From positions 124,001 to 188,000 of the forward strand of contig NZ_FOFV01000013.1 in NCBI RefSeq assembly GCF_900111005.1: a stretch of 64,000 nt of DNA, in the 5' to 3' direction. The position numbers and the translations under genes were made by a program. The DNA is from Lentzea albida. Lineage in GTDB: Bacteria > Actinomycetota > Actinomycetes > Mycobacteriales > Pseudonocardiaceae. The notes beneath the pieces were generated by a model. That model was not told the origin of the DNA, did no database searches, and saw only the letters and a list, made by a program, of their open reading frames with translations. Below are positions 32,436-41,413 of the stretch, piece by piece (position 1 is the stretch's first letter; every line of letters begins with the position of its first letter).

Positions 32436-32479
32436 AGATCGTTTGAGCGATTCGTTGACAGAAAGTTGACAAACGATCT
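32436..32479. promoter_or_regulatory. Ten-bp inverted repeat with two TTGACA boxes upstream of CHAT-TIR gene
   Basis: AGATCGTTTG (32436-32445) and CAAACGATCT (32470-32479) are perfect inverted repeats separated by 24 bases. Two TTGACA hexamers (32455-32460 and 32466-32471) lie in and beside the spacer, 11 bases apart, and GATCGTT occurs again at 32492-32498. This looks like a regulator site over one or more -35 boxes, for the CHAT-TIR gene and/or the divergent DUF4262 gene. Confidence 0.5.
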
Positions 32480-32584
32480 GTGGGCCGTCTGGATCGTTAA
32501 TCTGCGACGCACGGAGGAACGTGCATGCGCCAACAAACGCTTCAACCCGAAGTAGCACAAGGGCACCACCCAGCTGGGGACTGA

Positions 32585-35500
32585 ATGCGCATCGAACCCG
32601 GCAGCCCACTCGCGGACGCGGTCAAGGCCGCGCGGTCCGCCGCACTGCGCGGCAACGTGCTCGGCGTCGACCTCGCCTACGAGAAGGCCGCGAAGATCAG
32701 TCCCGCCGTCGCCCACGACCACTGCTCGACGTTGCTGAACCTCGGTGCGATCGCCAAGGCCGCGCAGCGCTGCGACGAGTACCTGCAGGCGGGCAACGAC
32801 ACGACGTTGCGCGTCCTCAGAGCCCAGATCCGCAGTGCCGCAACCGATCACACCGCTGCCGAGCACGACGTGCGCGAGTTGCGGCGGTTGAAGCTCACCG
32901 AGTTGGAACAGGCCCGGCTCGCGCGGGTCGCGGCGCTGGCCGCCGCGGACTTCTACGACTACCCCACGGCCGAGAGCGAGCTCGACGCCGCCGAACGGCA
33001 CTTCCGCCGCGCCGGGAGGCCCGAGTACCTGGAACACATCGGGCGCGACCGGCTCCTGCTGGACGTGCGCAGGAGCACGCGCGTCGCGAAGCTCGGCGAC
33101 CGGACTCCCCGCACTCCCATGGAGTTCCTCCAACGGGCCGCCGCGCTGCGCCGCGAGGTCCGGTACGAGGAAGCGCTGGCGTTGATGACGCGGTGCGTCA
33201 CCAGCTACCAGATCGAGGCCGCGCTGAGGTTCGCCGTCCTGTACGAGCTGACGGTGCTGCTGGTCATGACCCGGCAGGCGGGTGCGGCGCGCAAGCTCTT
33301 CCCGCTGCTGGTCGCGGCCGCCGGGCCGGAGGTGGTCTCGCGGCTCCCGGACGCCACGCAGGCGCTCAGCCCGGAGCGCAGGCTCTCCCACGTGCGCCGC
33401 CTGATCGCCGAGGACGAGCTGCTCAAGGCGGAGGGCATGCTGGGCGAGGGGAACTCCCCGCTGTGGCACCTGACCGCTGCCGAACTGGCTCACGCGCGGG
33501 GACGGCTCGACCAGGCGGTGCTGCACTTCGAGGTCGCGAGCCGGTCCGGTCACGCCGAGCTCACCGCGCTGGCGTTGCGCGGGCTCGGGGACGCGTTCGC
33601 CGACGCGGGCGACGAGGACCTGGCCGCCCAGCACTGGGCCGAGTCGCACCGCATCGAGGACACCATCGCCGACCACCGCGACAGCCCCAGCGTCAAGCTG
33701 CGGATGCTGCGCACGGCACCCGGTGTGCAGGACGGACGGGTGCGCGCGGCCGCTCGCCGCGTCCGCCGCGAGGGCGACAGGGCGCTGGCGGGGCTGGTGG
33801 TGGCGGTCGAGGCGGCCAGGGGCACGTCGATCCTCCCCGAACCGCGCGAGCTGCCGAGCTTCACCGACCTGCGGGCGGCCCGGCGCTGGCTCGCCGGCAT
33901 CACGCGGCACCTGTCGAAGGACCAGGTCGTGTGGATGATGCACGCGACACCGGACCGGCTGCACCACCTGGTGATCGGCCGCGGGATCACGCACGTGACG
34001 ACCGACGTCCACATCGGCGACCTCACCGACACGATCCGCCGCCTCAAAGCGTGGAAACCCAAGTACGACAAGGCCATCCTCGGCGCCCTGCTGGTCGAGC
34101 TGGCCGGCCTGATCGCGTTGGACGACGTCGTGAAGGTCCTGCCGCCCAAGGCTTCCAGGATCGTCGTGGTGGCGGGGGACGTCCTCGCCGACGTCCCGCT
34201 GGCGGGCCTGCCGCTCACCGGCACGACCCGTTTCCTCGGCCTGACGCACGCGCTGTCCAGCCTGCCGTGCCTGTCCGCGCTGCGACCGCTGCAACGCCGG
34301 TCCCGCCGGCGCAGGGGTGACGACGCGGTGGTCGTCGGGGAGGCCTCCGAGCTGCACCGAGCCGTCCGGGCGGGCCGGTTCCACCGCCTCCGCGTCAACG
34401 CCCACGGCATGCACGACCGCATGAACCCCGACCAGTCGTGGCTCCAGTTCGGCGACGGACAGGTGACCGTGGAGGCGTTGGGGCAGATGGACTTCAGCGC
34501 GTTCGGCACCGTCGTGCTCGGCGCCTGCGAGTCCGGCATGACCCAGCAGCGCGGCCGCGACGAACGGGCCGGGTTCGTCCGCGCGGCCATCACCGCGGGT
34601 GCGGCGTCGGTCGTCGCCGCCCGCTGGAAGGCCGACGGCGAGGCCGCGCGGAAGGTGCTCGACGCGTTCGACCGCAACCTCGCGAGCCTGCCCCGGGATC
34701 GCGCCCTGCAGCACGCGCTCGGAGAAGTCGCCGATCGGCACCCGGCGGACTGGGCGTGCTGGTCCCTGCACGGCGACGCGGGCGTCCAGACCTCGGCGGG
34801 CCCGCTGCGCAGACGACTCAGGAAGAACGGAGACCCCGTGCCGCTCGAGACCCGCCCCAAGGTGTTCCTGTCGTTCGCGGGCAAGGACCGCGAGCACGCC
34901 GAGCGGCTGCGCGCCGACCTGGAGGCCCGCAACGTCAACGCCTACCTGGACGAGAACGCCGGCGCACCCGGTGGCGACGTGGCCGCCGGGATCGACGAGG
35001 AACTGGCGACCTCGGACTACTACGTCCTGCTGTGGTCGGCGAACACCCTTCAACGCGAGTGGGCCGCCGCGGAGTGGACACCGGCGTTCACGCTGGAGAT
35101 GACACGCCGGCGCGCCTTCCTGTTCGTCGTGCGGCTGGACGAGGAACCGCTGCCGCCACTCCTCGCACCGCGCAAGCACATCGACCTCCGGGACGCCGCC
35201 GACCGCCTCGTCGCGGTGTGGCGCTCCGACCGCAAGTCGGAGCTCCCCGTGTTCCCGCAACCCGTTCCGCCGACGCCGCAGGGCCCGACCACCGCGATCT
35301 CGGTGCGCAGCCACGACCTCGGCACCACGCACGTCGTGATGACACCGCTGCACCTCACCGGCACCGCGCTGTACCGGGCGGTGTTCGACGCGCTGCAGCT
35401 CCCGACCGAGCAGGCCACGTTCGACGGCACGGTCGGGATGCGGTTCAGCTACGAGCTGTACCAGCAGAACGAGCCGATCCCCGACGACGAGTCCACTGTG

Positions 35501-35647
35501 GAGCTCGCCTCCGACGTGGTGGACATCGCGGTCCGCGTCGAGTCGTTCGGCAGCTCCTCCGGACGGGGTGAGGACGTCGACGAGGGCTTGGAGGTCGACC
35601 AACAGCGCATGTTGCTGGTCGCGGCCTTCCGCCACCTGCTCCCCTAG
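32585..35647 (+). CDS. TPR-CHAT-TIR conflict/defence protein
   Basis: This single 1020-residue protein appears to combine sensing, protease and NADase modules. Residues 1-370 are TPR-like helices. About 420-725 form a CHAT caspase-like domain with His in NAHGMHD (near 604) and Cys in GACESGM (near 649). About 757-870 are a TIR domain (KVFLSFAGKDREHAERL, YVLLWSANTLQREWAAAEW) keeping the glutamate (near 830) used by NAD-cleaving TIRs. The last 120 residues look beta-rich, possibly ubiquitin-like (tentative). Such combinations occur in phage-triggered cell-suicide systems of multicellular bacteria. The ATG follows GGGGA. No co-operonic partner is evident, so it may be self-contained. Confidence 0.85.
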   Translation: MRIEPGSPLADAVKAARSAALRGNVLGVDLAYEKAAKISPAVAHDHCSTLLNLGAIAKAAQRCDEYLQAGNDTTLRVLRAQIRSAATDHTAAEHDVRELRRLKLTELEQARLARVAALAAADFYDYPTAESELDAAERHFRRAGRPEYLEHIGRDRLLLDVRRSTRVAKLGDRTPRTPMEFLQRAAALRREVRYEEALALMTRCVTSYQIEAALRFAVLYELTVLLVMTRQAGAARKLFPLLVAAAGPEVVSRLPDATQALSPERRLSHVRRLIAEDELLKAEGMLGEGNSPLWHLTAAELAHARGRLDQAVLHFEVASRSGHAELTALALRGLGDAFADAGDEDLAAQHWAESHRIEDTIADHRDSPSVKLRMLRTAPGVQDGRVRAAARRVRREGDRALAGLVVAVEAARGTSILPEPRELPSFTDLRAARRWLAGITRHLSKDQVVWMMHATPDRLHHLVIGRGITHVTTDVHIGDLTDTIRRLKAWKPKYDKAILGALLVELAGLIALDDVVKVLPPKASRIVVVAGDVLADVPLAGLPLTGTTRFLGLTHALSSLPCLSALRPLQRRSRRRRGDDAVVVGEASELHRAVRAGRFHRLRVNAHGMHDRMNPDQSWLQFGDGQVTVEALGQMDFSAFGTVVLGACESGMTQQRGRDERAGFVRAAITAGAASVVAARWKADGEAARKVLDAFDRNLASLPRDRALQHALGEVADRHPADWACWSLHGDAGVQTSAGPLRRRLRKNGDPVPLETRPKVFLSFAGKDREHAERLRADLEARNVNAYLDENAGAPGGDVAAGIDEELATSDYYVLLWSANTLQREWAAAEWTPAFTLEMTRRRAFLFVVRLDEEPLPPLLAPRKHIDLRDAADRLVAVWRSDRKSELPVFPQPVPPTPQGPTTAISVRSHDLGTTHVVMTPLHLTGTALYRAVFDALQLPTEQATFDGTVGMRFSYELYQQNEPIPDDESTVELASDVVDIAVRVESFGSSSGRGEDVDEGLEVDQQRMLLVAAFRHLLP

Positions 35648-35765
35648 GCAACCGATCGGGTGAATTCCCCTCCCGCTGTCAGCCTTTGCTGGTTTCAAAG
35701 CCTGTAACCGGTGAAGGTCGCCGTCGGGCGGTGAACGACACGAGCGGACGCTGAAGGGAAGGCCG

Positions 35766-36239
35766 TTGAGCGCACCGGATCAGGGCTTCGCGGAGTTCTT
35801 CCGCGAGTGCCGGCCCGTGCTGACCAGGACGCTGACGGCTCTGAGTGGCGACACCCGCGTGGTCGAGGACATCGCGCAGGACGCGTTGCTGATCGCACAA
35901 CACCGGTGGGGCGACATCCGCGCGTACGACAAGCCCGAGGCGTGGGTGCTCAAGGTCGCAATACGCCTTTTGCGGCGCTGGGAGCAGAAGTACGCACGAG
36001 AAACCCCTCTGGCCGAAGTGCCTGAGGGCGTCCAACCGGCGCACGACGTGGAGGCGTTGCACTCGGCGTTGCGCGAGCTCTCCCCCAGGCACCGCGAGAC
36101 CGTGGCGCTGCACCACCTGCTCGGGTACTCGGTCAGCGAGATCGCCGCGGTGCTGGTGGTCGGCGAGTCGACCGTGCGCACGCACCTCACCCGCGGCCGG
36201 GCCGAGCTGCGGCGGATCCTCGGAGGCAGTGATGAGTGA
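35766..36239 (+). CDS. ECF-type RNA polymerase sigma factor
   Basis: The 157-residue protein has sigma region 2 (FAEFFRECRPVLTRTL ... VEDIAQDALLIAQHRW) and region 4 (LSPRHRETVALHHLLGYSVSEIAAVLVVGESTVRTHL), giving a minimal ECF/SigE-like sigma factor. TTG at 35766 follows GAAGGGAAGG. There is no anti-sigma gene; instead the next gene, overlapping by eight bases, encodes a TPR-like protein that may play that part (inference). Upstream, AGCCTTTG and CAAAGCCT (near 35678-35701) form a near-perfect inverted repeat. Confidence 0.85.
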   Translation: MSAPDQGFAEFFRECRPVLTRTLTALSGDTRVVEDIAQDALLIAQHRWGDIRAYDKPEAWVLKVAIRLLRRWEQKYARETPLAEVPEGVQPAHDVEALHSALRELSPRHRETVALHHLLGYSVSEIAAVLVVGESTVRTHLTRGRAELRRILGGSDE

Positions 36240-37266
36240 GCTGCTGGACCGGTTCGAGTTCGACGACGCGGTCGAACGGATGTACCGCGCGGGCGAGGCC
36301 GCCGAACGGGCCGGTCGCCTGCGCGAGGCGGCCGTGCACTTCCGGGTCGCCGCCGACCAACACCTCGGTGACGCGGCCGTGCGGCTGGCCCGCGTGCTTT
36401 TCGCACTAGGCGAGGAGAACGAGGCCGCGCAGTGGTGTGCGGCTGCCGTGCAGGACGGGTTTTCCGAGGCCGAGGAGTTGGTCCTCGAGAACTCCCTGAA
36501 GCGGCAACGGTTCTTGGAGCACGCGGCCCGGATCATGGTCGGCGCGCCCACGTTCGACTGGCTGCCGTCCGGCATGCCGTCCCGGCACATCGCCGCCCCG
36601 GAGATCGCGAGGCGCACCGCCGCGTTGCGCGCGCTGGACGAGCGCTATGGCGGAATTGCCTGCCACACAGCGGTTCTGGAGCACCTGGCCGACGTCGAAC
36701 CGATGGTCGTCGTGGGCGACGTCCCGACGTGGACCGCCGTCGCCGAGGTCTACGAGCTGGCGGGCTGGACGGCGTTCGACAGCGGGCAGCCGGGCACCGC
36801 CCTCCCCCACTTCGCGCACGCCCTGACGCTGGCGAGGCAGGCCGAGGACGAGTCGCTGATCGCGTCCGTGCTGACCCGCGCCGGCCGGATGTTCCTGCAC
36901 CACAACGCACCCGAGGACGCGCTGAAGGCCTTCCAGCTCGGTTTCGTGGCGGCGCACAACGCGTGGGCCGACCGCCGCGTGCTGGACGATCCCCCGCAGG
37001 CCATCGCCTCACTCACCACCAAGGTCCGCACCTATGACGAAGGCAGGTCCCGCACCCTCGCGTTGACGGCGTTGGCCCGCAACCACCTCGCACTCGGTGA
37101 CGTGGCCGCGGCGACCGGGTTCGCCGCGGAGGCCGTGGCGTCCGCGCGGAACCTGCGGTCGGCCCGCGCCGAGGACCACCTGCACTGGCTCGATCAGGAA
37201 GCACGGGCCGCCGGCGCATCCGTGCTGGCAGAGCAGATCTCGGCCCGTCCCGCACGCTCGGGCTGA
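36232..37266 (+). CDS. TPR-like protein coupled to sigma factor gene
   Basis: This 344-residue all-helical protein has TPR-like repeats: 'AAERAGRLREAAVHFRVAADQ' near the N-terminus, then 'WTAVAEVYELAGWTAFDSGQPGTALPHF', 'ALTALARNHLALGDVAAAT'. There are no membrane segments or enzyme motifs. It starts within the sigma gene (ATG 36232, GGAGG five bases upstream, overlap eight bases), so the two are made together. A regulator or sensor for the sigma factor is the best guess. A GTG one codon earlier is an alternative start. Confidence 0.7.
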   Translation: MSELLDRFEFDDAVERMYRAGEAAERAGRLREAAVHFRVAADQHLGDAAVRLARVLFALGEENEAAQWCAAAVQDGFSEAEELVLENSLKRQRFLEHAARIMVGAPTFDWLPSGMPSRHIAAPEIARRTAALRALDERYGGIACHTAVLEHLADVEPMVVVGDVPTWTAVAEVYELAGWTAFDSGQPGTALPHFAHALTLARQAEDESLIASVLTRAGRMFLHHNAPEDALKAFQLGFVAAHNAWADRRVLDDPPQAIASLTTKVRTYDEGRSRTLALTALARNHLALGDVAAATGFAAEAVASARNLRSARAEDHLHWLDQEARAAGASVLAEQISARPARSG

Positions 37267-37311
37267 CGCTTTCACCCGATCCGGGCCGATACACGCGTGC
37301 GTGCATGCGGG

Positions 37312-37324
37312 TAGGTTCTCCGTC
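37312..37324 (+). promoter_or_regulatory. Leaderless promoter of the PF04672 methyltransferase
   Basis: TAGGTT followed by seven bases and the ATG at 37325; transcription is expected to start at or next to the start codon. Confidence 0.55.
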
Positions 37325-38128
37325 ATGGCCGAGCCTTTCTCCTGGGTGCCCGCGGGGATCAACACGGACGTGCCGAGCGCAGCGCGCGTCTACGACTTCC
37401 TGCTGGGAGGTGGCCACAACTTCGCGTCGGACCGCATGGTCGGCGACAAGGTGCTGCAGATCCTGCGCGACGGCCGTGCCATCGCCTCGTCGAACCGCTC
37501 GTTCATGCGCCGTGCGGTCCTGCTGATGATGGAGCAGGGCATCACGCAGTTCCTCGACCTCGGCTCCGGCATCCCCACGGTCGGCAACGTCCACGAGATC
37601 GTGCAACAGGAGAACCCGGACGCACGGGTCGTGTACGTCGACTACGACGAGGTGGCGGTCTCGCACAGCCAGCTCATCCTGGAGGGCAACGCCAACGCGG
37701 GCGTCGTGCAGGCGGACATGTGCCGCCCCGACGACGTGCTGTCCGACCCGGTCGTGAAAGACCTGATCGACTTCTCCAAGCCCGTCGGCCTGCTCATGGT
37801 CGCCGTGCTGCACTTCGTCTCGGACGACAAGGGCCCGGCCGAGGTCGTCGCCCGCTACCGCGACGCCGTGCCCGAGGGCAGCCTGATCGCGCTGTCGCAC
37901 CTCACCGCCGACTTCAAGCCGGACGAGATGGGCGGCGTCGTCGAGGCCATGAAGCACAGCCGCGACCCGATGTACTTCCGCGGGCTCACGGAGTTCGAGC
38001 CGATGTTCGCCGGCATGGAGGTCCTCCAGCCGGGCGTCGTCCCGGCGCCGCAGTGGCACCCGGAACTCGGCCCGGCCGGAGAGGGCGGCCCGGAGGACGT
38101 CTACGTGGGCGTGGGCCGCAAGCTCTAG
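37325..38128 (+). CDS. SAM-dependent methyltransferase, PF04672 family
   Basis: The 267-residue protein is a typical actinobacterial S-adenosyl methyltransferase of the PF04672 (DUF574) group: 'INTDVPSAARVYDFLLGGGHNF', 'FMRRAVLLMMEQGITQFLDLGSGIPT' (motif I), 'ARVVYVDYDEVAV' and 'VGLLMVAVLHFVSDD'. Substrate unknown. TAGGTT at 37312-37317 ends seven bases before ATG 37325 and there is no ribosome site, so the mRNA is probably leaderless. Its TAG stop overlaps the TAG of the convergent PI-PLC gene in CTAG (38125-38128). Confidence 0.88.
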   Translation: MAEPFSWVPAGINTDVPSAARVYDFLLGGGHNFASDRMVGDKVLQILRDGRAIASSNRSFMRRAVLLMMEQGITQFLDLGSGIPTVGNVHEIVQQENPDARVVYVDYDEVAVSHSQLILEGNANAGVVQADMCRPDDVLSDPVVKDLIDFSKPVGLLMVAVLHFVSDDKGPAEVVARYRDAVPEGSLIALSHLTADFKPDEMGGVVEAMKHSRDPMYFRGLTEFEPMFAGMEVLQPGVVPAPQWHPELGPAGEGGPEDVYVGVGRKL

Positions 38129-39732
38129 CGGAACTTCCAGGCCTGGGCCGCGGAACCGTTGCAGGTCCACAGGTTCAGGCGGGTGCCCGGCGTGGTCGAC
38201 GCACCGGGGTTGTCCAGGCACAGCCCCGACTGCGGGTTCTGCACCGAGCCGTCCGACCGCACGCGCCACTGCTGCGCGCCTGTGCCGTTGCACTGCCACA
38301 GCTGCACGGCGGTGCCGTTGGTGGTGCCGCCGTTGTCGACGTCGAGGCACCTGCCGGCGATGGCGATGGTGCCGTCGGCGACGACGCGCCACTTCTGCGC
38401 GTAGGTGTTGTTGCAGGTCCAGATCTGGACCGGGTTGCCGTTGGCGGTGCCGCCCTTGTCGTTGTCCAGGCACAGGCCCGAGGGCAGCTCGACGGATCCG
38501 GCGCCGGACGGGTGGCGCAGAGCCGGGAGTGACGGCGTGTTCAGGTGGTAGAAGTCGACGGCCAGGTAGTTCGGGGTCTTGCGGGCGGCCGGCTCGCAGA
38601 AGCGCTGGGCGCGGTCGGCGGTCTTCGCGTTGTCGGTGCTGACGGTGCCCTGCATCGGGACGTCGCGGAAGTGGTTCATGACGTACAGCGGGCGGAAGCC
38701 GGCTTCCGTCGCGGTCAGGGGTTTGTCGGACCAGCGGGAGTAGCAGGACCAGTCGCTGCTGCCGACGCCCGCGCCCATGGACCAGTAGTTCTCGACGGTC
38801 CAGTCGCGCTGGTAGAGGACACCGGAGTCCTCGCGGCCGTCACGGCCGTGCGAGGTGAAGATGAGCAGGCGCTTGCCGGACGCCCTCATCTGCGACAACG
38901 TCGGCCAGCCGTGCTCGCGCACGCCCTCGGCGCGGAACAGGACGTCGTTCAGGCCTCGGACGCGGGCCAGTTCGGAGCGCAGGACGTCGGCGGAGACGTA
39001 GTCCTCCAGGAAGACCGTGATGACCTCGGTGGGGCGTGACTTCAGGAAGTCGACCATGCGCTGGAGGTCGACATTCAGGGCGACCGGCTTGCTGACGGCC
39101 GTGCAGCTGTTGTGGCAGAGGATCGCGCCGTCGGGGGTCTGGTGGATGTCGAGCATGAAGCCGCGGACGCCGTCGTTGAGCTGCTGCACGATGCCGCGGG
39201 ACTGGTTCGGGGCGATGTTCGCGAACATGAAGCCGCCGTCGACGCCGTTCGCGTAGGCGTTGTGGGAGGTCAGGAACGTCATCTCGTCCAGCCGCGGGTC
39301 GGCAGGGGTCTGGACGCGGACGGGGTTCACGGGCGTCAGAAACCACGTGTCGTCGCCCGTTCCGACGCGGACCTGGTCGGTGCCGGACGCGATCAGGTAG
39401 CGGTCGGCGCCGGGGTCCTTGAAGCGGTATCTGTCCTGGTCGTCGAGCAGGCCGACCCACTGGGCCGCGGCACTCGAGCAGCCGACCATCTGGGTCGCGT
39501 CGCCGTTGCGGCCGAGGCACAGGCCGCCTTCGGAGAGCGTGCTGCCGTTCCAGGAGAACTGCTGGCGGTCCTCGTTGCCCTTGGGGCGGTGCTGCTGGAC
39601 CGAGGAGCCGGAGACGGCCGCGTTCTGGCCGGTCACGGCGCTTTGCAGGTAGTAGTTGCCGGTGGGGGCGGCGGCCGCGTCGACGGGGACGAGCAGCAGC
39701 GGCAACAGTGCCAGTGCAGGGATGATGCGCAT
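38125..39732 (-). CDS. Secreted PI-specific phospholipase C-like protein with ricin-type lectin
   Basis: The 535-residue product has a Sec signal (MRIIPALALLPLLLVPVDAAAA). A beta-rich region (about 25-125) is followed by a PI-PLC X-like TIM barrel (about 135-420) with the catalytic histidine motif FLTSHNAYANG and 'RGFMLDIHQTPDGAILCHNSC'. The end is a ricin-B lectin (about 425-535) with three QxW-type repeats (AQKW, AQQW, AQAW) and spaced cysteines. It is probably an extracellular lipase that binds glycans. ATG 39732 is the natural start for the signal peptide, though its ribosome site is poor; GTG 39753 is an alternative. Confidence 0.85.
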   Translation of the reverse strand: MRIIPALALLPLLLVPVDAAAAPTGNYYLQSAVTGQNAAVSGSSVQQHRPKGNEDRQQFSWNGSTLSEGGLCLGRNGDATQMVGCSSAAAQWVGLLDDQDRYRFKDPGADRYLIASGTDQVRVGTGDDTWFLTPVNPVRVQTPADPRLDEMTFLTSHNAYANGVDGGFMFANIAPNQSRGIVQQLNDGVRGFMLDIHQTPDGAILCHNSCTAVSKPVALNVDLQRMVDFLKSRPTEVITVFLEDYVSADVLRSELARVRGLNDVLFRAEGVREHGWPTLSQMRASGKRLLIFTSHGRDGREDSGVLYQRDWTVENYWSMGAGVGSSDWSCYSRWSDKPLTATEAGFRPLYVMNHFRDVPMQGTVSTDNAKTADRAQRFCEPAARKTPNYLAVDFYHLNTPSLPALRHPSGAGSVELPSGLCLDNDKGGTANGNPVQIWTCNNTYAQKWRVVADGTIAIAGRCLDVDNGGTTNGTAVQLWQCNGTGAQQWRVRSDGSVQNPQSGLCLDNPGASTTPGTRLNLWTCNGSAAQAWKFR

Positions 39733-39894
39733 GAGGTGAAGGCTGGCGCACACGCATGAACATGAAAAGGATTCACACCGAAATCCGGCCGAACCGAGAC
39801 CTCTGTGGCCCAGGACACAGAATCCGATGCAGCGGACGGAGCAGCGAAGGGGGTTTCCCACTCCGCAAACGACCGAGGACGAGAAGGGGGCGGC

Positions 39895-40401
39895 GTGGGG
39901 TTCGACCAGTTCGTGGCTGATCGGCTGGACCGGCTGTTGGGGTACGCCACCGCGATCACCTGTGACAAACACCTGGCGCAGGACATCGTGCAGAACGTGC
40001 TCCTGCGCGCGCAGGGCAAGTGGGAGCGCATCGGGGCGATGGACGCGCCCTACCTGTACGTGAAGCGCATGGTGACCAACGACTACCTGTCGTGGCGGCA
40101 CCGCAAGGCGGCACGCGAGATCGCCGTGGAACGCGGTGAGCTCGTCAGGCACGCACCGGCGATGGCGGATCCGGCTGACGCGCACGCCGAACGGGAGGCC
40201 ATGCGCGCACGCATCGCCGTCCTGCCGCGCAAGCAACGTGCCGCGTTGGTGCTGCGGTTCTACGAGGACTGCAGCGACGCCGAGATCGCACAGGTGCTCG
40301 GATGCACGGAATCCACCGTGCGCAGTCAGCTCTCTCGCGCACTGCAGACGTTGCGCACTCACGAACTCGCCCGGTCCGCCACCCTGGGGGTGCACTCATG
40401 A
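39895..40401 (+). CDS. SigE-family RNA polymerase sigma factor
   Basis: The 168-residue ECF-type sigma factor has region 2 (FDQFVADRLDRLLGYATAIT ... AQDIVQNVLLRAQ, PYLYVKRMVTNDYLSWRHR) and region 4 (LPRKQRAALVLRFYEDCSDAEIAQVLGCTESTVRSQL). GTG 39895 follows GAAGGGGGCGGC; an upstream start at 39805 is rejected. Its stop overlaps the start of an LCP protein gene by ATGA, where actinobacterial SigE-family genes often have an anti-sigma or a membrane-anchored partner. The 162-base gap before it contains only weak inverted repeats. Confidence 0.9.
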   Translation: MGFDQFVADRLDRLLGYATAITCDKHLAQDIVQNVLLRAQGKWERIGAMDAPYLYVKRMVTNDYLSWRHRKAAREIAVERGELVRHAPAMADPADAHAEREAMRARIAVLPRKQRAALVLRFYEDCSDAEIAQVLGCTESTVRSQLSRALQTLRTHELARSATLGVHS

Positions 40402-41327
40402 ACGACCTGATCCGCCAGGCCATCGCCGCCGAGGCCGACGAGCGCGTCGACTCGCGGACCGTGCTGGCCAACCTGCACAAGGCCAGGAAGGCCAAGCCGT
40501 TCGGCATGATCATCGGGGTCGCGACGCTGACCGTCGCGGCGGCGGCAGCGGCCGTCGTCATCCCGACGACGATCAAGAAGACCGAGGCCGCGCCGCCGGC
40601 GAACGCACCGGTCTCCGGAGCGCAGAACGTCCTGTTGATCGGCACCGACGACGACCGCCGCGCGGACGCGATCGTGCTCGCGCGTTTCGAGACCGACGGA
40701 TCCGCGTCGATCATCTCGCTGCCCCGCGACATCCACGCCGGCACCGGCCAGGACAGGCTCAGCGGCCTGTTCAAGGACGATCCGCGCAAGCTGACCGCGG
40801 CAGTCGAGGACCTGACCGGGACGAAGGTCGACCACTACGCCGCGGTCGCGATGTCCGAGTTCGGCCGGGTCGCCACGGCCGTGGGCGGCATCGAGGTGTG
40901 CTTGAACAACTACGTGATGGACGAGTACAGCGGCGCACACTTCATGGCGGGCAAGAACACGCTCGTCGGAGAGCAGGCGCTGCAGTTCCTGAGGCAGCGC
41001 CACGGTCTCCCCGAGGGTGACCTGGACCGGGTCAAGCGCCAGCAGGCGTTCCTCACCTCGTTCGCGGCGAAGATCACGAAGGACAAGGCCCCGGAACTGC
41101 TGCAGTTGCTCGAACGGTCGATCGAGTACGACGAGGGCTGGGACCTGCTGCAGTTCGCGTCGCGGTTCCAGGGGCCGGTGAAGGTCCGGAGCGCGACGCT
41201 GCCCATCGGCGAGGAGGTCCAGCGCGACGGCATCCAGGTGTACGCACCGGATCCGGACCAGTCGAAGAGGTTCGTCGAGGACCAGTTCGGCGGCGGGGGT
41301 CCGACCGAGACCGGGTGCGTGAACTGA
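40398..41327 (+). CDS. LytR-CpsA-Psr (LCP) family protein
   Basis: The 309-residue protein has a cytoplasmic start of about 36 residues, one membrane anchor (GMIIGVATLTVAAAAAAVVI), and a compact LCP domain: 'NVLLIGTDDDRRADAIVLARF', 'SIISLPRDIHAG', 'VGGIEVCLN' and 'FLRQRHGLPEGDLDRVKRQQ', the Arg/Asp residues that bind polyprenyl pyrophosphate. LCP enzymes attach glycopolymers to the wall. Coupled to the sigma gene by ATGA; the basic cytoplasmic N-terminus could also act as an anti-sigma (inference). Confidence 0.88.
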   Translation: MNDLIRQAIAAEADERVDSRTVLANLHKARKAKPFGMIIGVATLTVAAAAAAVVIPTTIKKTEAAPPANAPVSGAQNVLLIGTDDDRRADAIVLARFETDGSASIISLPRDIHAGTGQDRLSGLFKDDPRKLTAAVEDLTGTKVDHYAAVAMSEFGRVATAVGGIEVCLNNYVMDEYSGAHFMAGKNTLVGEQALQFLRQRHGLPEGDLDRVKRQQAFLTSFAAKITKDKAPELLQLLERSIEYDEGWDLLQFASRFQGPVKVRSATLPIGEEVQRDGIQVYAPDPDQSKRFVEDQFGGGGPTETGCVN

Positions 41328-41401
41328 CGATCACTCGGATGGAGCATCAAGTCGCTCTTCTGCGCAGCCGATGATCTGCATGTAGCGCGCGAGACGGCCG
41401 C

Positions 41402-41413
41402 TACGATCGATTT
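41402..41413 (+). promoter_or_regulatory. Leaderless promoter of the LAL regulator
   Basis: TACGAT, six bases, then GTG at 41414. The hexamer matches TANNNT and the spacing places the transcript start at the start codon. Confidence 0.55.

Noticed and set aside
32315-35698. 1127-codon minus frame opposite the CHAT-TIR gene
   Set aside because: Antisense artefact; no domain content.
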